Source of the DNA: Aphrocallistes beatrix
Lineage: Eukaryota; Porifera; Hexactinellida; Sceptrulophora; Aphrocallistidae
Direction: 5' to 3'
DNA: 64,000 nt
Assembly (NCBI GenBank): GCA_963281255.1
Contig: OY725504.1
Location: 3,162,001-3,226,000, forward strand
Shown: in pieces, positions 13,441 to 23,418 of the stretch
How the letters are laid out: each line of letters opens with the position of its first letter
How positions within the stretch are numbered: position 1 is the first letter of the stretch
Notes under the pieces: generated by a model
Told to the model about the DNA's origin: nothing
The model's database searches: none
What the model saw: the letters and a program-made list of their open reading frames with translations, nothing else
Position numbers and translations under genes: made by a program

Positions 13441-14568
13441 GTATTTCTGTTGAAAGTTTCAAAAATGAGCAATTCGGATGTGCAGTTCACGAATTTGAAA
13501 TGATAAATAGAATATTTCTACAGTCGTTTGAGTATACAAACGTATATTCCTTTCTGAATAGATCCCCTTCAATACTATTTGCATGGAGATTTCCCGGTGG
13601 TCGAATACTTTTGTCTGGGTACTGTATATGCTACATTGCTTGTTTGAATTATTCAATAAAACAATCTAAAAATGAGAAACTTTGATTATTTTTCTGGTTT
13701 ATCGATAATTCATTATTTTTTTATGAAATGCAACCATGGATTTATACGATTTATTGGGTCTTATTAGATAATTACTGATTGTAGTTTCAACTTTGGATTC
13801 CTCATCTCAGGAAATTCATTTCGATACATGAGATCAATCCTTACAAGATATCAAAGGTAATATTTTGATTCTAGGAGATTAATTCCGATGATCTTATTTC
13901 CTCGATAAAGCTTTTGTATGATCTCAGAAGTTATTTTGACTTGTAATTTACGCCAAATTTATTCCATACTTCCCGATTGCAACGAATCTTTACAAGTAAT
14001 TCTGATTAATTAAATAATTCATAAACTATTCCTTATCCAGATGGATATATGCCCTTGCCATCTGTAGAGCTAATTTGAAAATATTTATATTTAAGTTGCT
14101 TTTTTCGTCTGGGCAAAAAACTATCAATTTCAAATACATATCCACATCAATTCAAATTGTAAGAACATACTTTAGGACGATTTGCACTGACACAGCTATT
14201 AAGATGCAATCATGACTAACACTGAATTTGCACCTAACGGGAGGCGTTGCATACCTTTGAACGAGCCTAATATCTTCCAAAATATGTAAGTAACGTTGTA
14301 CAGTGAGGGGAGGGTATATCAAAGTGTGACACTATTGATTTAATGAACTCGATGTTGCATATTTCTCATAATTACGCTAGAATGTTATAGCCAAAATGAG
14401 CACTCCCTCCTCCTTTAGCATCACACTGATGCTAACTCCTGGAAATTGCTCCCTTCTTTCTGTAAGTACCACATAAATGCTCTTAGCGTTTACATGCAAA
14501 TGTATCAACTGATTAAAATGAATAATCTTATCTACATACATTGTGAACAGCTTTACTTGTGAGATAAC

Positions 14569-16461
14569 ATGCTCAGTCAATTGACAGAACTTTTCGAAAG
14601 CAAGCCATCTGAGAAGAACAAGGAAATGCATCGTCTCTTCAAAGATCTCCCAGAGAATGAGAAAGTCATTGATGATTATTCTTGTGCCTTAGCCAAGGAA
14701 ATCCTCATACAAGGACGTCTCTACCTAACTCAGAATTGGCTGTGTTTCTACTCTAATATTTTCACGATCGAGAACAAACTGACAATTCCATTCGCACAAG
14801 TCACGGCAGTTACAAAGGAGCGAACCGCTCTTGTCATTCCTAACGCAATCACAATTTCAACCAACACCGCCAAATACGGATTCAGCTCATTTGTGTCTAG
14901 GGATATTGTGCATGCAATATTGATGCTGATCTGGCAGAATTCCAGTTTAGAGCGGCCTAGCAGTCCCATTCATTTGTACAGCGCCGCGAGGAAGGCCTGG
15001 GGTGTTCATATGCCGCAGGTGAGCAGTGAGGAAGAGTTATGGGGGAGCATCTCGCGAAAACCAAGGCATACACTAAGTCAGAGTTCACAGCAAATTTCAC
15101 TCGAGCTTAGTAACAGTAATGAAGTTAGAATTGAGGAGGGTTCTTCCTCACCTGTGGCCACAATCACCGTACAGAACTCGCCTGATATTATTCCCGTCAT
15201 CAGGCAGGATGTCACTCCACCTATCTTGGTGTCAACGTCCGCTCCCACAATTCTAACAGCTCAGCCAGATCCACCACCACTTCACACCCCAGAGGAACGT
15301 TCCCTCTCGTCTGGAGAGCTGAATGTCCCGCATGACCTGTACTCCACCACTTCCGGCGATAGCAGGCAGTCGGAAATAGACGTGTCAGGCTTCTACACTG
15401 ACTTAGAGACAACTTACATTGAGAAAACCTATCCTTACCCGACAGGGAAGATCTTCAAATTGATTTTCTTAGAAGGAACATTCATCACAGACTTTATGCA
15501 GTCACGTAAAGCGTCCGAATTCACTTTCGGGAACTGGGAGCGGAACTCTTTGGGCGGGAAGGTTCGCAACATCCGGTATCGTTTGGCGCTCAATTACTCC
15601 ATTGGGCCACGCAGTTGTATGAACACAGAAGAGCAAATAATGTCTCCGTCCACACAGCAGAATACTGTCTACCTCATAGACGTGTTGATACGCAATCACA
15701 ATATACCATACTGTGATAACTTCCACTGTGTCACACGCTATCTACTCGTACGTACTGGGAAAGCTGAAACTTTCGTGAAGATAACGGGAAAAATCATTTT
15801 CACAAAGATCAATATTATAACACCAAAGTCTTTCATTGAGAAGAATGTTTTAGATGGGTTAGTGAGTTATTTCCAGAATTTAGGAGCTGCTCTTTCAGAT
15901 TGGATCGAGAGATTTCCTCATGAGACACGTCGGTCAAACAGGAGTGCTAGAAAGCGCGAGAATCGAGTTAAAACTCAGAGTTCACAGCCACAAGATGTGA
16001 ATTCTCCTCTTTCTTCTCCTCGCGTAATCACTTCTCCACTCCTTCAAACCGCACCCCTGGACAATCTCAACAGTAACAGCCCTTCTTTCTTTGAAAGGAA
16101 TAAGTACCACATCCTCCTGGCTGCTCTCTCACTCCTACTCATATTTATGTTTTATTTCATGTTCCTGAGACCCCCTCGCACTGAGTTCCAGAGGGGAAAC
16201 ACTTTCAATTGGCCTGCGAATGAGAAGGATTGGATTACTTTAGTTCTGAAACAGCATCGCGCTTACGAAAACGACCTGGGCAATATCCAGCAATATTTCG
16301 ACACGATACTGAGTCAAATGGAAGAGACAGTAAAGACTATAAAGCTAATGCGGAAACTAACAGAAGGGATAATTATGCAGGATGCGTTAGCTTGTATTAC
16401 AGATCCAAATTGTTCTGAAGAAGAATTGAATAGGATTGCTAATATTCAGAAGGAGAACTGA
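14569..16461 (+). CDS. GRAMD1/Aster family sterol-transfer protein
   Basis: Single-exon gene of 630 residues. An N-terminal GRAM domain (about residues 20-125) holds DYSCALAKEILIQGRLYL, NWLCFYSNIF and LVIPNAI, near-diagnostic for animal GRAMD1 proteins. A serine/proline-rich linker follows. The VASt/ASTER sterol-binding domain (about 280-440) starts at TYIEKTYPYPTGKIFKLIF. A polybasic stretch near 480 precedes one hydrophobic segment (about 513-534, ILLAALSLLLIFMFYFMF), the usual tail anchor in the endoplasmic reticulum. The family moves accessible cholesterol from plasma membrane to ER at contact sites. An in-frame TGA six bases upstream of the ATG fixes the start. The length is slightly below vertebrate GRAMD1. 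Assignment is secure; which vertebrate paralogue is closest cannot be said. Confidence 0.93.
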   Translation: MLSQLTELFESKPSEKNKEMHRLFKDLPENEKVIDDYSCALAKEILIQGRLYLTQNWLCFYSNIFTIENKLTIPFAQVTAVTKERTALVIPNAITISTNTAKYGFSSFVSRDIVHAILMLIWQNSSLERPSSPIHLYSAARKAWGVHMPQVSSEEELWGSISRKPRHTLSQSSQQISLELSNSNEVRIEEGSSSPVATITVQNSPDIIPVIRQDVTPPILVSTSAPTILTAQPDPPPLHTPEERSLSSGELNVPHDLYSTTSGDSRQSEIDVSGFYTDLETTYIEKTYPYPTGKIFKLIFLEGTFITDFMQSRKASEFTFGNWERNSLGGKVRNIRYRLALNYSIGPRSCMNTEEQIMSPSTQQNTVYLIDVLIRNHNIPYCDNFHCVTRYLLVRTGKAETFVKITGKIIFTKINIITPKSFIEKNVLDGLVSYFQNLGAALSDWIERFPHETRRSNRSARKRENRVKTQSSQPQDVNSPLSSPRVITSPLLQTAPLDNLNSNSPSFFERNKYHILLAALSLLLIFMFYFMFLRPPRTEFQRGNTFNWPANEKDWITLVLKQHRAYENDLGNIQQYFDTILSQMEETVKTIKLMRKLTEGIIMQDALACITDPNCSEEELNRIANIQKEN

Positions 16462-16674
16462 GTCTATTTTACTATTCAATATTTCATTAATTCACACTTC
16501 AAAAACCTTGAATTTTTTCTTTGATTTTATAATATTAATATATCGTGTTTGCTTTCTTATATAAACAAGTTTAATTTGAGGTTTTCCACTCTTCGCTTTC
16601 GACTAAGAGAGTTATCGAAATGAATTTCCCTATTTATACTATTTCCATAGCTACCGATCTAGATCCAGTAAGAA

Positions 16675-17766
16675 ATGGCGACGACAGAATCAACCGCTGC
16701 CACTCCAGCTATCCGTCCTGTCATTTCGACAGAGCAAGCTAGAAGGATATTCGCAGACTTCTACAACCAGCCCGACGTGATAACTATAAAAGAACTCGAT
16801 TCTTATTCAGACCGTAACTTCTATTTTGAGGTATCGTCAGGCAATAAGTTTGTATTGAAGATTATGAGTGAAAAAGACAGCAATATACCTTATATGACAG
16901 CGATTTCTGATATGTTGTTACATCTTGCATCGAAAAAATTTACGTTTCAGATTCCTCAACTTATTACTTCCAAACTTGGAAAATACATCGAAATGGTACC
17001 ATTGCTGGCAGATGGTGAGGCTAAGCATTGCGCAATCTTATTGGCCTACATACCTGGGGTTCAATTAAGGGAGTTTTATAAAGGGAAAGAATTTGATTCG
17101 AAAAAGATCTACGGTATTGGGCAGCGATTAGGGGGATTTATCCGAGCTTATAACGAGTTTAACAGCCCTGGGTTGGACTTCAGGAAGGAATACCTATGGG
17201 ACACTGCTAACTTGCATGTTGTTGAACAGTACTTTCCTAAAATACAAGATTTCGTTGCTAAAAAAGATTTGGATTTGTTAAGGAAGTACTTTGATCTTTT
17301 CATGAAAGAAATCAAACCCATTATCCACGGTTTCCTACCAAGCTGTATACACTCAGACCTGAATGAGATGAATTTACTTGTGAATGATACCGGTGAGCTA
17401 TCCGGTGTCATTGATTATACAGACATGGTCTATTCATACCGCATATTCGACATTGGCAATTGCCTAGCCTACATGATGATGCATTTTCTTTCAGAGGAGT
17501 GTGATCCTTTCCAGATATCTCGATACATCATACAAGGAATGATCACCGAGTTAGAGTTAACGCAGTTGGAACGTGATAACCTGTTATCAGCTGTGACGAG
17601 TAGACTGGTATTGTCTATTGTGTTGGGTTACTACTATTACAGCTTGGAACCCACGAATGAGTATTTGTTGACTACTCCCAAGCCTGCTTTCAATCTGCTA
17701 CAACATATTTCGACATACGCTAAATCAGATGTTGACAAGATATGGTTCCAACCTGTGGAGTTATAA
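16675..17766 (+). CDS. Hydroxylysine kinase-like protein (aminoglycoside phosphotransferase fold)
   Basis: Single exon, 363 residues, about the length of animal hydroxylysine kinase (HYKK/AGPHD1). The N-lobe has SYSDRNFYFEV...FVLKIM, containing the probable ATP-binding lysine. The catalytic loop is IHSDLNEMNLL (about 224-234; Asp base and Asn metal ligand), followed by GVIDYTDMVYSYRIFDIGN, whose aspartates should bind metal. HYKK phosphorylates 5-hydroxy-L-lysine with GTP in collagen-derived lysine breakdown. It starts about 210 bp after GRAMD1 on the same strand; no functional link is evident. Another small-molecule kinase of the same fold is possible. Confidence 0.85.
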   Translation: MATTESTAATPAIRPVISTEQARRIFADFYNQPDVITIKELDSYSDRNFYFEVSSGNKFVLKIMSEKDSNIPYMTAISDMLLHLASKKFTFQIPQLITSKLGKYIEMVPLLADGEAKHCAILLAYIPGVQLREFYKGKEFDSKKIYGIGQRLGGFIRAYNEFNSPGLDFRKEYLWDTANLHVVEQYFPKIQDFVAKKDLDLLRKYFDLFMKEIKPIIHGFLPSCIHSDLNEMNLLVNDTGELSGVIDYTDMVYSYRIFDIGNCLAYMMMHFLSEECDPFQISRYIIQGMITELELTQLERDNLLSAVTSRLVLSIVLGYYYYSLEPTNEYLLTTPKPAFNLLQHISTYAKSDVDKIWFQPVEL

Positions 17767-18292
17767 TACTCTGCTCAAGTAGTGTTTCTCGAATTATTAG
17801 ACAATTCTATTTTTTTTAGCAAATTATTTTTATAGTTATACACTTTTAGATTATTATACTTTGTTTCGAAACACTGGATAATTTCGTTTACAGTAGAACC
17901 TGCAAATGCGATCACTCTATAATCCCGAATTCTTTCATAATCCTGCAATCTTACCATCCTAATGGACGTCTGAACTCTGATCATAGAGTGACCGGACCAT
18001 CAGCACTCATTTCAATAGTTACCATCCTATACAATAGCAATGCAGCTTTGCTATAATGCTAACCGTATAGGAGGTACACTAAAAATGTGGCGATTATTTC
18101 CCCATCACACCAAAGCATTGCCGCCGGAAGGTCATAAAAGTCCATGCCTTACCACTTCCTACGCCAATGTAAAGGTTTCGACTAGACCCAAGTAATGAAC
18201 CATTGAGTTACCATATCAATACAAATTTATACATACATACAATCAACTTAACACATAAAATCACACAATAATTCTGAATGTATTATGCTTAC
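17767..18292. other. Intergenic spacer between convergent genes
   Basis: This holds the 3' ends of the kinase-like gene and of the minus-strand membrane protein gene. It contains a partial pogo-like MITE end starting at 17891. Nothing else is recognised. Confidence 0.5.
17891..17990 (+). mobile_element. Partial pogo/Tigger-like MITE
   Basis: Begins CAGTAGAACCTGCAAATGCG directly after TA, like the family-1 MITE ends at 20699, 22201 and 31136. The interior (ATAATCCCGAATTC) is divergent. I cannot find a matching right end, so it is probably truncated; the end coordinate is approximate. Confidence 0.5.
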
Positions 18293-19462
18293 TCATGACA
18301 CAGGTATAAGGAGAGGCTGTGCTATATACGATTCGGCATAGTCAACTCTAAATCTGGTATACTTAGGTCCTCTCCTCTGTTGTATCCACATCTTAACCAA
18401 CACTGCAGTGTACATTGCGAGTGAGAGTATCCCGTAAGAAAACCCAGCTACCACTCTGACTGCTAGAAATAACATTCTCCCGCTGTGAGCAAAAAGGTTG
18501 AGATTATACTTCTCCACAATAGGCACTAATTCTTCTTGCAACAAATTGTACGCTTTGTGCCCTTCACATCCACTGTTTGTTATCAGTGGGATAAGCCCTT
18601 TGTCCACGAGAAGATCCATGTTTATGAAGAATATGATGATTCCTAGGACAGTGCACATACATGCTGTCATTATTTTGTAGTTTTTCTCGATTCTACGATA
18701 CATTCGCGTTTTCCTGGAATTCGGATTGAAATAGTAGCTGGCATCCTGTGTTCTCCACTTTAACACGCGTCTCAACTGTTTCGCACCTCTGCACAGTATG
18801 GTAAAGTTTCCAATATTACAGGCAATGAAGAGGTAGCTTGATATATAGTTAGTTTTGTCCCATAAATTTAGAGACACTAAGATTACCACTTGAAGCGTAA
18901 TGCAAGCAGAAATCTTTTGTACAACTTTAGTATTGTAATTCTTACTCAGCGAATGTTTGATGTAGAAAACGATTGCGGTTAAGGATCCCGTCATACAGAT
19001 TACAAGTATGTAAGGAAAAGTGTACATAGTAAAGAGGGCATATTCCAGAGTCTCGATTTGATTAAAGCAATTGGTAGACAGGATATTAACTGGAAGTATA
19101 GTCCCCACAAGCAGTAGAAACAGTGATAAGCAAAGCAGTTGCTCTAGCAGTAATGTAGCTAGCATTAGCTTATACTTAGTAATGTCTGCACGAATGATTA
19201 ATATTTTGTTTTCTAATATCTCATCTTCATAAATTCGCGTTAAATTACGAATGCTTTTCTTCGCCTCTTTGATATAGTTGTACATTAACCAGGTCCATAT
19301 TGACCAGACGAATATGCTGCATAGAATAAAGAAAAGTCCTGCTGTTACGGCGATCTCGAAGTAAATTGTTGTTGTTATGTTTATATTGAATCGGGCCATT
19401 TCATTTATGGTTACTGGTAAAAACTCCTTTTTATACGAAAACATTCTCATTCGAATTTGCAT
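18293..19462 (-). CDS. Unrecognised seven-helix membrane protein
   Basis: I do not recognise this protein. The minus-strand frame from the ATG at 19462 encodes about 389 residues with seven clear hydrophobic segments. The first follows a short N terminus bearing an N-glycosylation sequon (NIT). A long Cys-containing loop (NSGCEGH) lies between helices 6 and 7, and a tail of about 30 polar residues follows helix 7. The topology resembles a receptor, but I see no DRY, NPxxY or other class signature. The frame stays open upstream to 19627, but those first ~55 codons lie in a 92-bp tandem DNA duplication whose second copy reads in another frame, so I prefer the later start; the ATG at 19399 is also possible. 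It is convergent with the kinase-like gene. Confidence 0.65.
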   Translation of the reverse strand: MQIRMRMFSYKKEFLPVTINEMARFNINITTTIYFEIAVTAGLFFILCSIFVWSIWTWLMYNYIKEAKKSIRNLTRIYEDEILENKILIIRADITKYKLMLATLLLEQLLCLSLFLLLVGTILPVNILSTNCFNQIETLEYALFTMYTFPYILVICMTGSLTAIVFYIKHSLSKNYNTKVVQKISACITLQVVILVSLNLWDKTNYISSYLFIACNIGNFTILCRGAKQLRRVLKWRTQDASYYFNPNSRKTRMYRRIEKNYKIMTACMCTVLGIIIFFINMDLLVDKGLIPLITNSGCEGHKAYNLLQEELVPIVEKYNLNLFAHSGRMLFLAVRVVAGFSYGILSLAMYTAVLVKMWIQQRRGPKYTRFRVDYAESYIAQPLLIPVS

Positions 19463-19537
19463 GTTCCATATGAGTACTGAAAGTGGATACCAAGCACTTG
19501 GAAAGAGAGCGCAGAGTTTGATCGAAAACAGAAGTAG

Positions 19538-19724
19538 GAATTTGACCAAAATGTAAATACTAGGAAAGATCGAAAGTGAAAAAAAATGAAAAATGCATTT
19601 AATCGAAAAGTTGATCGAAACAGACATCGGAATTTGACCAAAATGTAAATACTAGGAAAGATCGAAAGTGAAAAAAATGAAAAAGGAATTTGATCGGGAA
19701 GTTTTTCAATGTCACAAAATGATC
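19538..19724. repeat. 92-bp tandem duplication in a GATCGAAA-rich tract
   Basis: The segment containing TTTGACCAAAATGTAAATAC and AGGAAAGATCGAAAGTG occurs at about 19541 and again at about 19633, nearly identical. Diverged GATCGAAA words continue to about 19960. Open frames across it are by-products of the duplication. Confidence 0.7.
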
Positions 19725-20421
19725 GAAAATGTTATTGTACAAAATGTGACTAACAATGAATAAATAGGAATTTGATTGAAAAGTTTTGATCGAAAACGCT
19801 ATTGTATCAAATTTGCGAAACTGAAATCGGAAAATTACAAAGTTGGAATTCGATCGAATTGATTCGAAAATGGCCACACATATTTCAGGCATTTAGAATG
19901 ACATGTATAACAATAGCTTTCGACGATCAAATTCCGACCTAATTTTCGATCAAAATCAGCTGGATACTCATTTGAAAGATTTCAATTAAATTAAACTTGT
20001 ACTAGCCATTGGTTTTTATTTCAAAACTTTTGAAACTCCAAATTTGGCTCTACTACCATGTTTTTGTGTACAACTATAGGAATATATAGATCATAAGTAC
20101 ACTTAAATTCGAATTTTTTGAAAAATCAAAATCGAAATTTGACGTGTAAAGGTTAGATTACCTACCCTTTCACATTAACTATATTTCATGCATCGATTAG
20201 GCGGAGGGAGGGGGTATTATCTGACTCAATAAGTAGAACCTCGTTAACACGAACACGGAGAATACGAACAGATATTTAATCTCCTACAGAGGAAATTGCA
20301 TATAAATCACTTCGGTTAATTAATACGAATTCCGGATAATACAAACAAATTTCTCCATCCTCTGGTGTTCCTATTAACGGGGTTCAACTGTACTTGACAG
20401 ATACTTAGCATCGAATCTGTA
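19725..20421. other. Intergenic region between membrane protein and WASH genes
   Basis: GATCGAAA-like repeats fade out by about 19960; the rest is AT-rich, with one pogo-like MITE at 20231-20390 directly in front of the WASH start codon. The two flanking genes are divergent, so both promoters should lie here. Confidence 0.45.
20231..20390. mobile_element. Pogo/Tigger-like MITE, family 1, 5' of WASH
   Basis: Left end AAGTAGAACCTCGTTAACAC and right end CTATTAACGGGGTTCAACTG form imperfect inverted repeats; TA follows the right end. It lies 30 bp before the WASH ATG, so it may supply or interrupt the promoter or leader. Confidence 0.7.
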
Positions 20422-22939
20422 ATGCCTGTCAAGACGTATGCCATGCCACTTATCAGCTCTGGCCTGCGTCAGGAGGAGTTCATCAGACAGATGGTGGACT
20501 CGCTCGAGTACCTGGAAGCAGTTTCTAGTGACATCTTCAACCGCATATCAAGATCTGTCGCTGAACAGAGAGACAAGCTTGTGGACGTGAACACACGTAT
20601 TAATAAGGCTGAGGCCCAAGTTGAGAAGTTAAAAAGCAGTAGAACCAAAGGTAAACTTCACAGCTGTAATATCTCATTCATGAATTCTGTTCTTTATACA
20701 GTAGAACCTCAATACGAACACGGATAAAACGATCAATTTTTTATCCCCGGAGGAAAATGGATGTATCTCACTTGGGTTAATACGAATTCCAGATAATCGA
20801 ACAAATTTCGACCATCCCCTTTGTTCGTATTAACAAGGTTCCCCTGTAATATGTTTCTCATTTTCCCGTACTTAGGTACGCTCGTGTACTCCCTACCCAA
20901 ATACCCCGCACCCCCAGTGCTAGAAGACCAGAGGCCCATCTTCTCAAAGGTAGAGGACGGTTTCTGCAAAGTTCGCCGTAGCAAAGGCGAGTTGAAGTCG
21001 AAGCTAGAGCCAGCTAACGACAAGCACCTGAAAGACAGCACTGCCTACTTCATTCTCCCTTCTGAGGTGTGGCCGTCCGAGTCTGAGCTGATGGAGGGGG
21101 GTTTCCAGCGGAAGAAGAGAAAGAGGATGAAGGAACAACTTGAAGAGGCTGAAGGCCTGGGTACTCTCCCTCGCTACCTCCCTTCCATCACCTCCCTGCT
21201 CCTCTTCAACACGTCAGAGAATCCATACAGGAAGTGTATTATCAGGTTTGCGCATGTGCTGTAGCATACAAGCTATGATAAAAGCGGGACGCGGCGATGA
21301 ATTTCGCGGAATATGACGGGACGCAATAGAAGAGTATTATACAGGTGACTCCGCTTAATCAGGACACTTTGATCCCGGATATTTTGTCCCGATTAAGCAG
21401 AGTTCTCAATCAACCGATGAAATTTAGTATTAGCTTCTATGTATGGGAGCATTCCGTTCCTGGAGACTTGTCCCAATTAAGCGGAGTTGACTGAATATTG
21501 AATCCAAAAAAGCAGGACATAATGGGGGAAATTTCATGTAAAAACGGGACACTCGTGAAATTAGCTCAATAGAAGCGTGAAAAAAGCGAGACGGTTGGCA
21601 TGCACGTGTTAAGCTCTTTTATAACTGCGCTTTATCACACTCCTATTCACACAGTGACCCATTGTCTGGGGTAATCAACAAGACGAGGGAGCTAGAAGAT
21701 ACGAGAGAGGGTCCTAGCGCTGCTCCTTACTCCATCCTAACACGAGAGGACTTGACACGTCTCGCCCCGGCAGGACTAGAGTACCACCCCATCATGGGGG
21801 AGATCCCTGAATTCGATGTTCCCTATCTCCTCCCTGACCTTCCCAACGTAGCTGAGGATATCGTGTATGACGCGGATCTTGGTCCTTCGATTGCTCCCTC
21901 ACTCGCGAATGTGGAGCTTCCCACCTTCGCTGACATTGAGACCAGTTCTATCATTTCAGAAGCACCCCCCAGCCTCTCTGATCTCCCTGTCCCCCCCACC
22001 CCCCTGCCCCCTGAACACTTGGACCTCGAGCCACCGCCCCCGGACCAATTGGAGTTCGACACCTCTTCAGATGATTCGGAAGAAGACGATTCAACCTCAG
22101 GGGCTAGCCCGGAAGCAGGGGACGATAGGGGCGCGCTTTTGGACGCGATACGGACCTTCCAGAATGGTTTGTATCTGACTTTTAATTAAATAACTTAATA
22201 CAGTAGAACCTGGTGAATGCGAAAACCAGAGAATCGAAATATGTTCGTATTATCCGGAATTCGTATTAACCGGAGTGATCTACAGGTGACTCTTAATCGG
22301 GACACTTTGGTCCCGGATATTTTGTCCCGATTAAGTTAACCGATGAAATTTAGTACTAGCTTCTATGTATGGAAACCATTCCGTTCCTGGAGACTTGTTC
22401 CGATTAAGCTGAGTTAATTGTACATGTATTTTCCTCCATAGGGATGAAATATACAGCCAACTCCGCTTAATCGCCGCACCGGTTAATTGGGACAAGTCTC
22501 CAGGAACGGAATACTCCCATACATAGAAGCTAATACTAAATTTAATCAGTTAATTGGGACCTCTGCTTAATCGGGACAAAATATCTGGGGTCAAAGTGTC
22601 CCGGTTAAGCGGAGTCACCTGTATGTTCCTATTAACGAGTTTCTACCTTATTCCTATTTCAATACATTTTCGTGTTTAGGAAATCTAAAGCCGATGGATC
22701 AACGGATGGTACGAAAAGCGCAGAAACAGAAAAAGAAGGATGATTTCGGCGGTGGAGATGGGAACGTGATGAACGATTTGAAGGACAGGCTTCTCCTCAG
22801 GAGGGAGGGGATATCCGGTAAGAAACCGGATCGAAGTGGCTTGCTGGAGCGAATGTCTATGCTTATTCCAGCTCCTGTGGGGAACGAGGGATGTAGTGGT
22901 GCAGGAGATGATTCTGGGAATGAAGAATGGACCAAGTGA
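20422..22939 (+). CDS. WASHC1: WASH complex subunit 1
   Basis: Four exons with matching phases: 20422-20650, 20876-21245, 21655-22166 and 22680-22939, giving about 456 residues, close to the ~465 of human WASH. The WAHD1 region runs from the N terminus (TYAMPLISSGLRQEE) through SSLLLFNTSENPY. Next come EIPEFDVPYLLPDLPNVAED and SADLGP-like ADLGPSIAPS, a proline-rich stretch, a WH2-type segment (GALLDAIRTF), a basic connector with GISGK, and an acidic tail ending NEEWTK where the conserved tryptophan should contact Arp2/3. The protein activates Arp2/3 on endosomes within the WASH/strumpellin complex and supports retromer sorting. Introns 1-3 all carry MITEs or repeats. The exon-2 donor ATCAG|GTTTGC was chosen because it restores the conserved DPLSG segment. 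Confidence 0.93.
20699..20846. mobile_element. Pogo/Tigger-like MITE, family 1, in WASH intron 1
   Basis: Starts CAGTAGAACCTCAATACGAA and ends TATTAACAAGGTTCCCCTG, flanked by TA on both sides (20697-20698 and 20847-20848). 148 bp, no coding capacity. Confidence 0.85.
21266..21606 (+). repeat. Dispersed 'GTCCCG' repeat split by a MITE (WASH intron 2)
   Basis: The repeat begins near ATAAAAGCGGGACGCGG and is cut at 21341. It resumes at 21494 (TATTGAATCCAAAAAAGCAGG) and ends GGTTGGCATGCA near 21606. The inserted element is listed separately. Order and orientation match copy 1 at 367-530. Confidence 0.75.
21342..21493. mobile_element. Pogo/Tigger-like MITE, family 2, inserted in a repeat
   Basis: Left end CAGGTGACTCCGCTTAATC, right end CAATTAAGCGGAGTTGACTG. 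TA precedes it and AA (a decayed TA) follows. The host repeat rejoins cleanly when the element is removed. 152 bp. Confidence 0.85.
22283..22420. mobile_element. Nested family-2 MITE a
   Basis: Begins CAGGTGACTCTTAATCGGG and ends CGATTAAGCTGAGTTAATTG; TA on both sides (22281-22282 and 22421-22422). 138 bp. Confidence 0.82.
22454..22621. mobile_element. Nested family-2 MITE b
   Basis: Begins CAGCCAACTCCGCTTAATCG and ends TTAAGCGGAGTCACCTG; TA on both sides (22452-22453 and 22622-22623). It lies in the opposite orientation to copy a. 168 bp. Confidence 0.82.
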
Positions 22940-23418
22940 ACATTCCTAACTAATGTTAATATATCCACTCAGGTGATAGATGTATATACTAACTTTGCAT
23001 GCATTTTGGATTTGTTGTATTCTGTTATATCATTTCGAGTTAGGCCACTTTATTGCTAATTCATGTTTACAGAATAGATTCAGCACAGTATGAGAAGAAT
23101 CATCAAATTACATTTGATGATTTCCTTTCTCCATATAATTTCATTGTCTGAGTCTGTTAGTGTATGCATAGTATATCCTTTCCAAGCGAATAAATAGTAT
23201 ACCGTACTTGCTAGTGCAGCTCCAGTATAGGAGATGCCTTCTGTACCATTTGTCAAGCTTCTTCACCAAAACCCAATCCTTTTCAAACTCATAACAGTGT
23301 AGTAATAGGTTTATTCATTATAAGGTGTACCACTGTTTCAATATAATGATAGAGGGATAGAGTTTGTATAGTAGCATTTAATTCTGCGTTTATCTTTGTA
23401 ATATCTTAATTTGATCAA
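22940..23418. other. Intergenic, WASH to endophilin-B
   Basis: AT-rich spacer holding the WASH 3' end and the next gene's promoter; no repeat or RNA gene recognised. Confidence 0.4.

Larger units (their letters stand above)
8452..14568. other. Gene-poor intergenic region between ZNF608/609-like gene and GRAMD1
   Basis: AT-rich DNA that must hold the divergent promoters of the flanking genes. It contains the assembly gap, a GC-rich hairpin element, a MITE and repeat fragments listed separately. A short stretch near 11660-11705 (AACTCCGATTAATG then GAATTCCGGATAG) looks like a decayed piece of the pogo-like MITE family. A plausible 5' untranslated intron of GRAMD1 runs from a GTAAGT at 14461-14467 to a CAG ending at about 14549. 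Confidence 0.5.
22201..22647. mobile_element. Family-1 MITE carrying two nested family-2 MITEs (WASH intron 3)
   Basis: The outer element starts CAGTAGAACCTGGTGAATGC after TA and ends TATTAACGAGTTTCTAC. Its interior (GTATTATCCGGAATTCG; GTGATCTACATGTATTTTCC once the insert is removed) matches the solo copy at 31136-31276. Removing 22283-22420 and 22454-22621 leaves one normal family-1 element. Confidence 0.82.

Noticed and set aside
19447..19892. Extra minus-strand frames (FHFRSFLVFTFWSNS repeated in two frames)
   Set aside because: By-products of the 92-bp tandem duplication; the same peptide appears in different frames.
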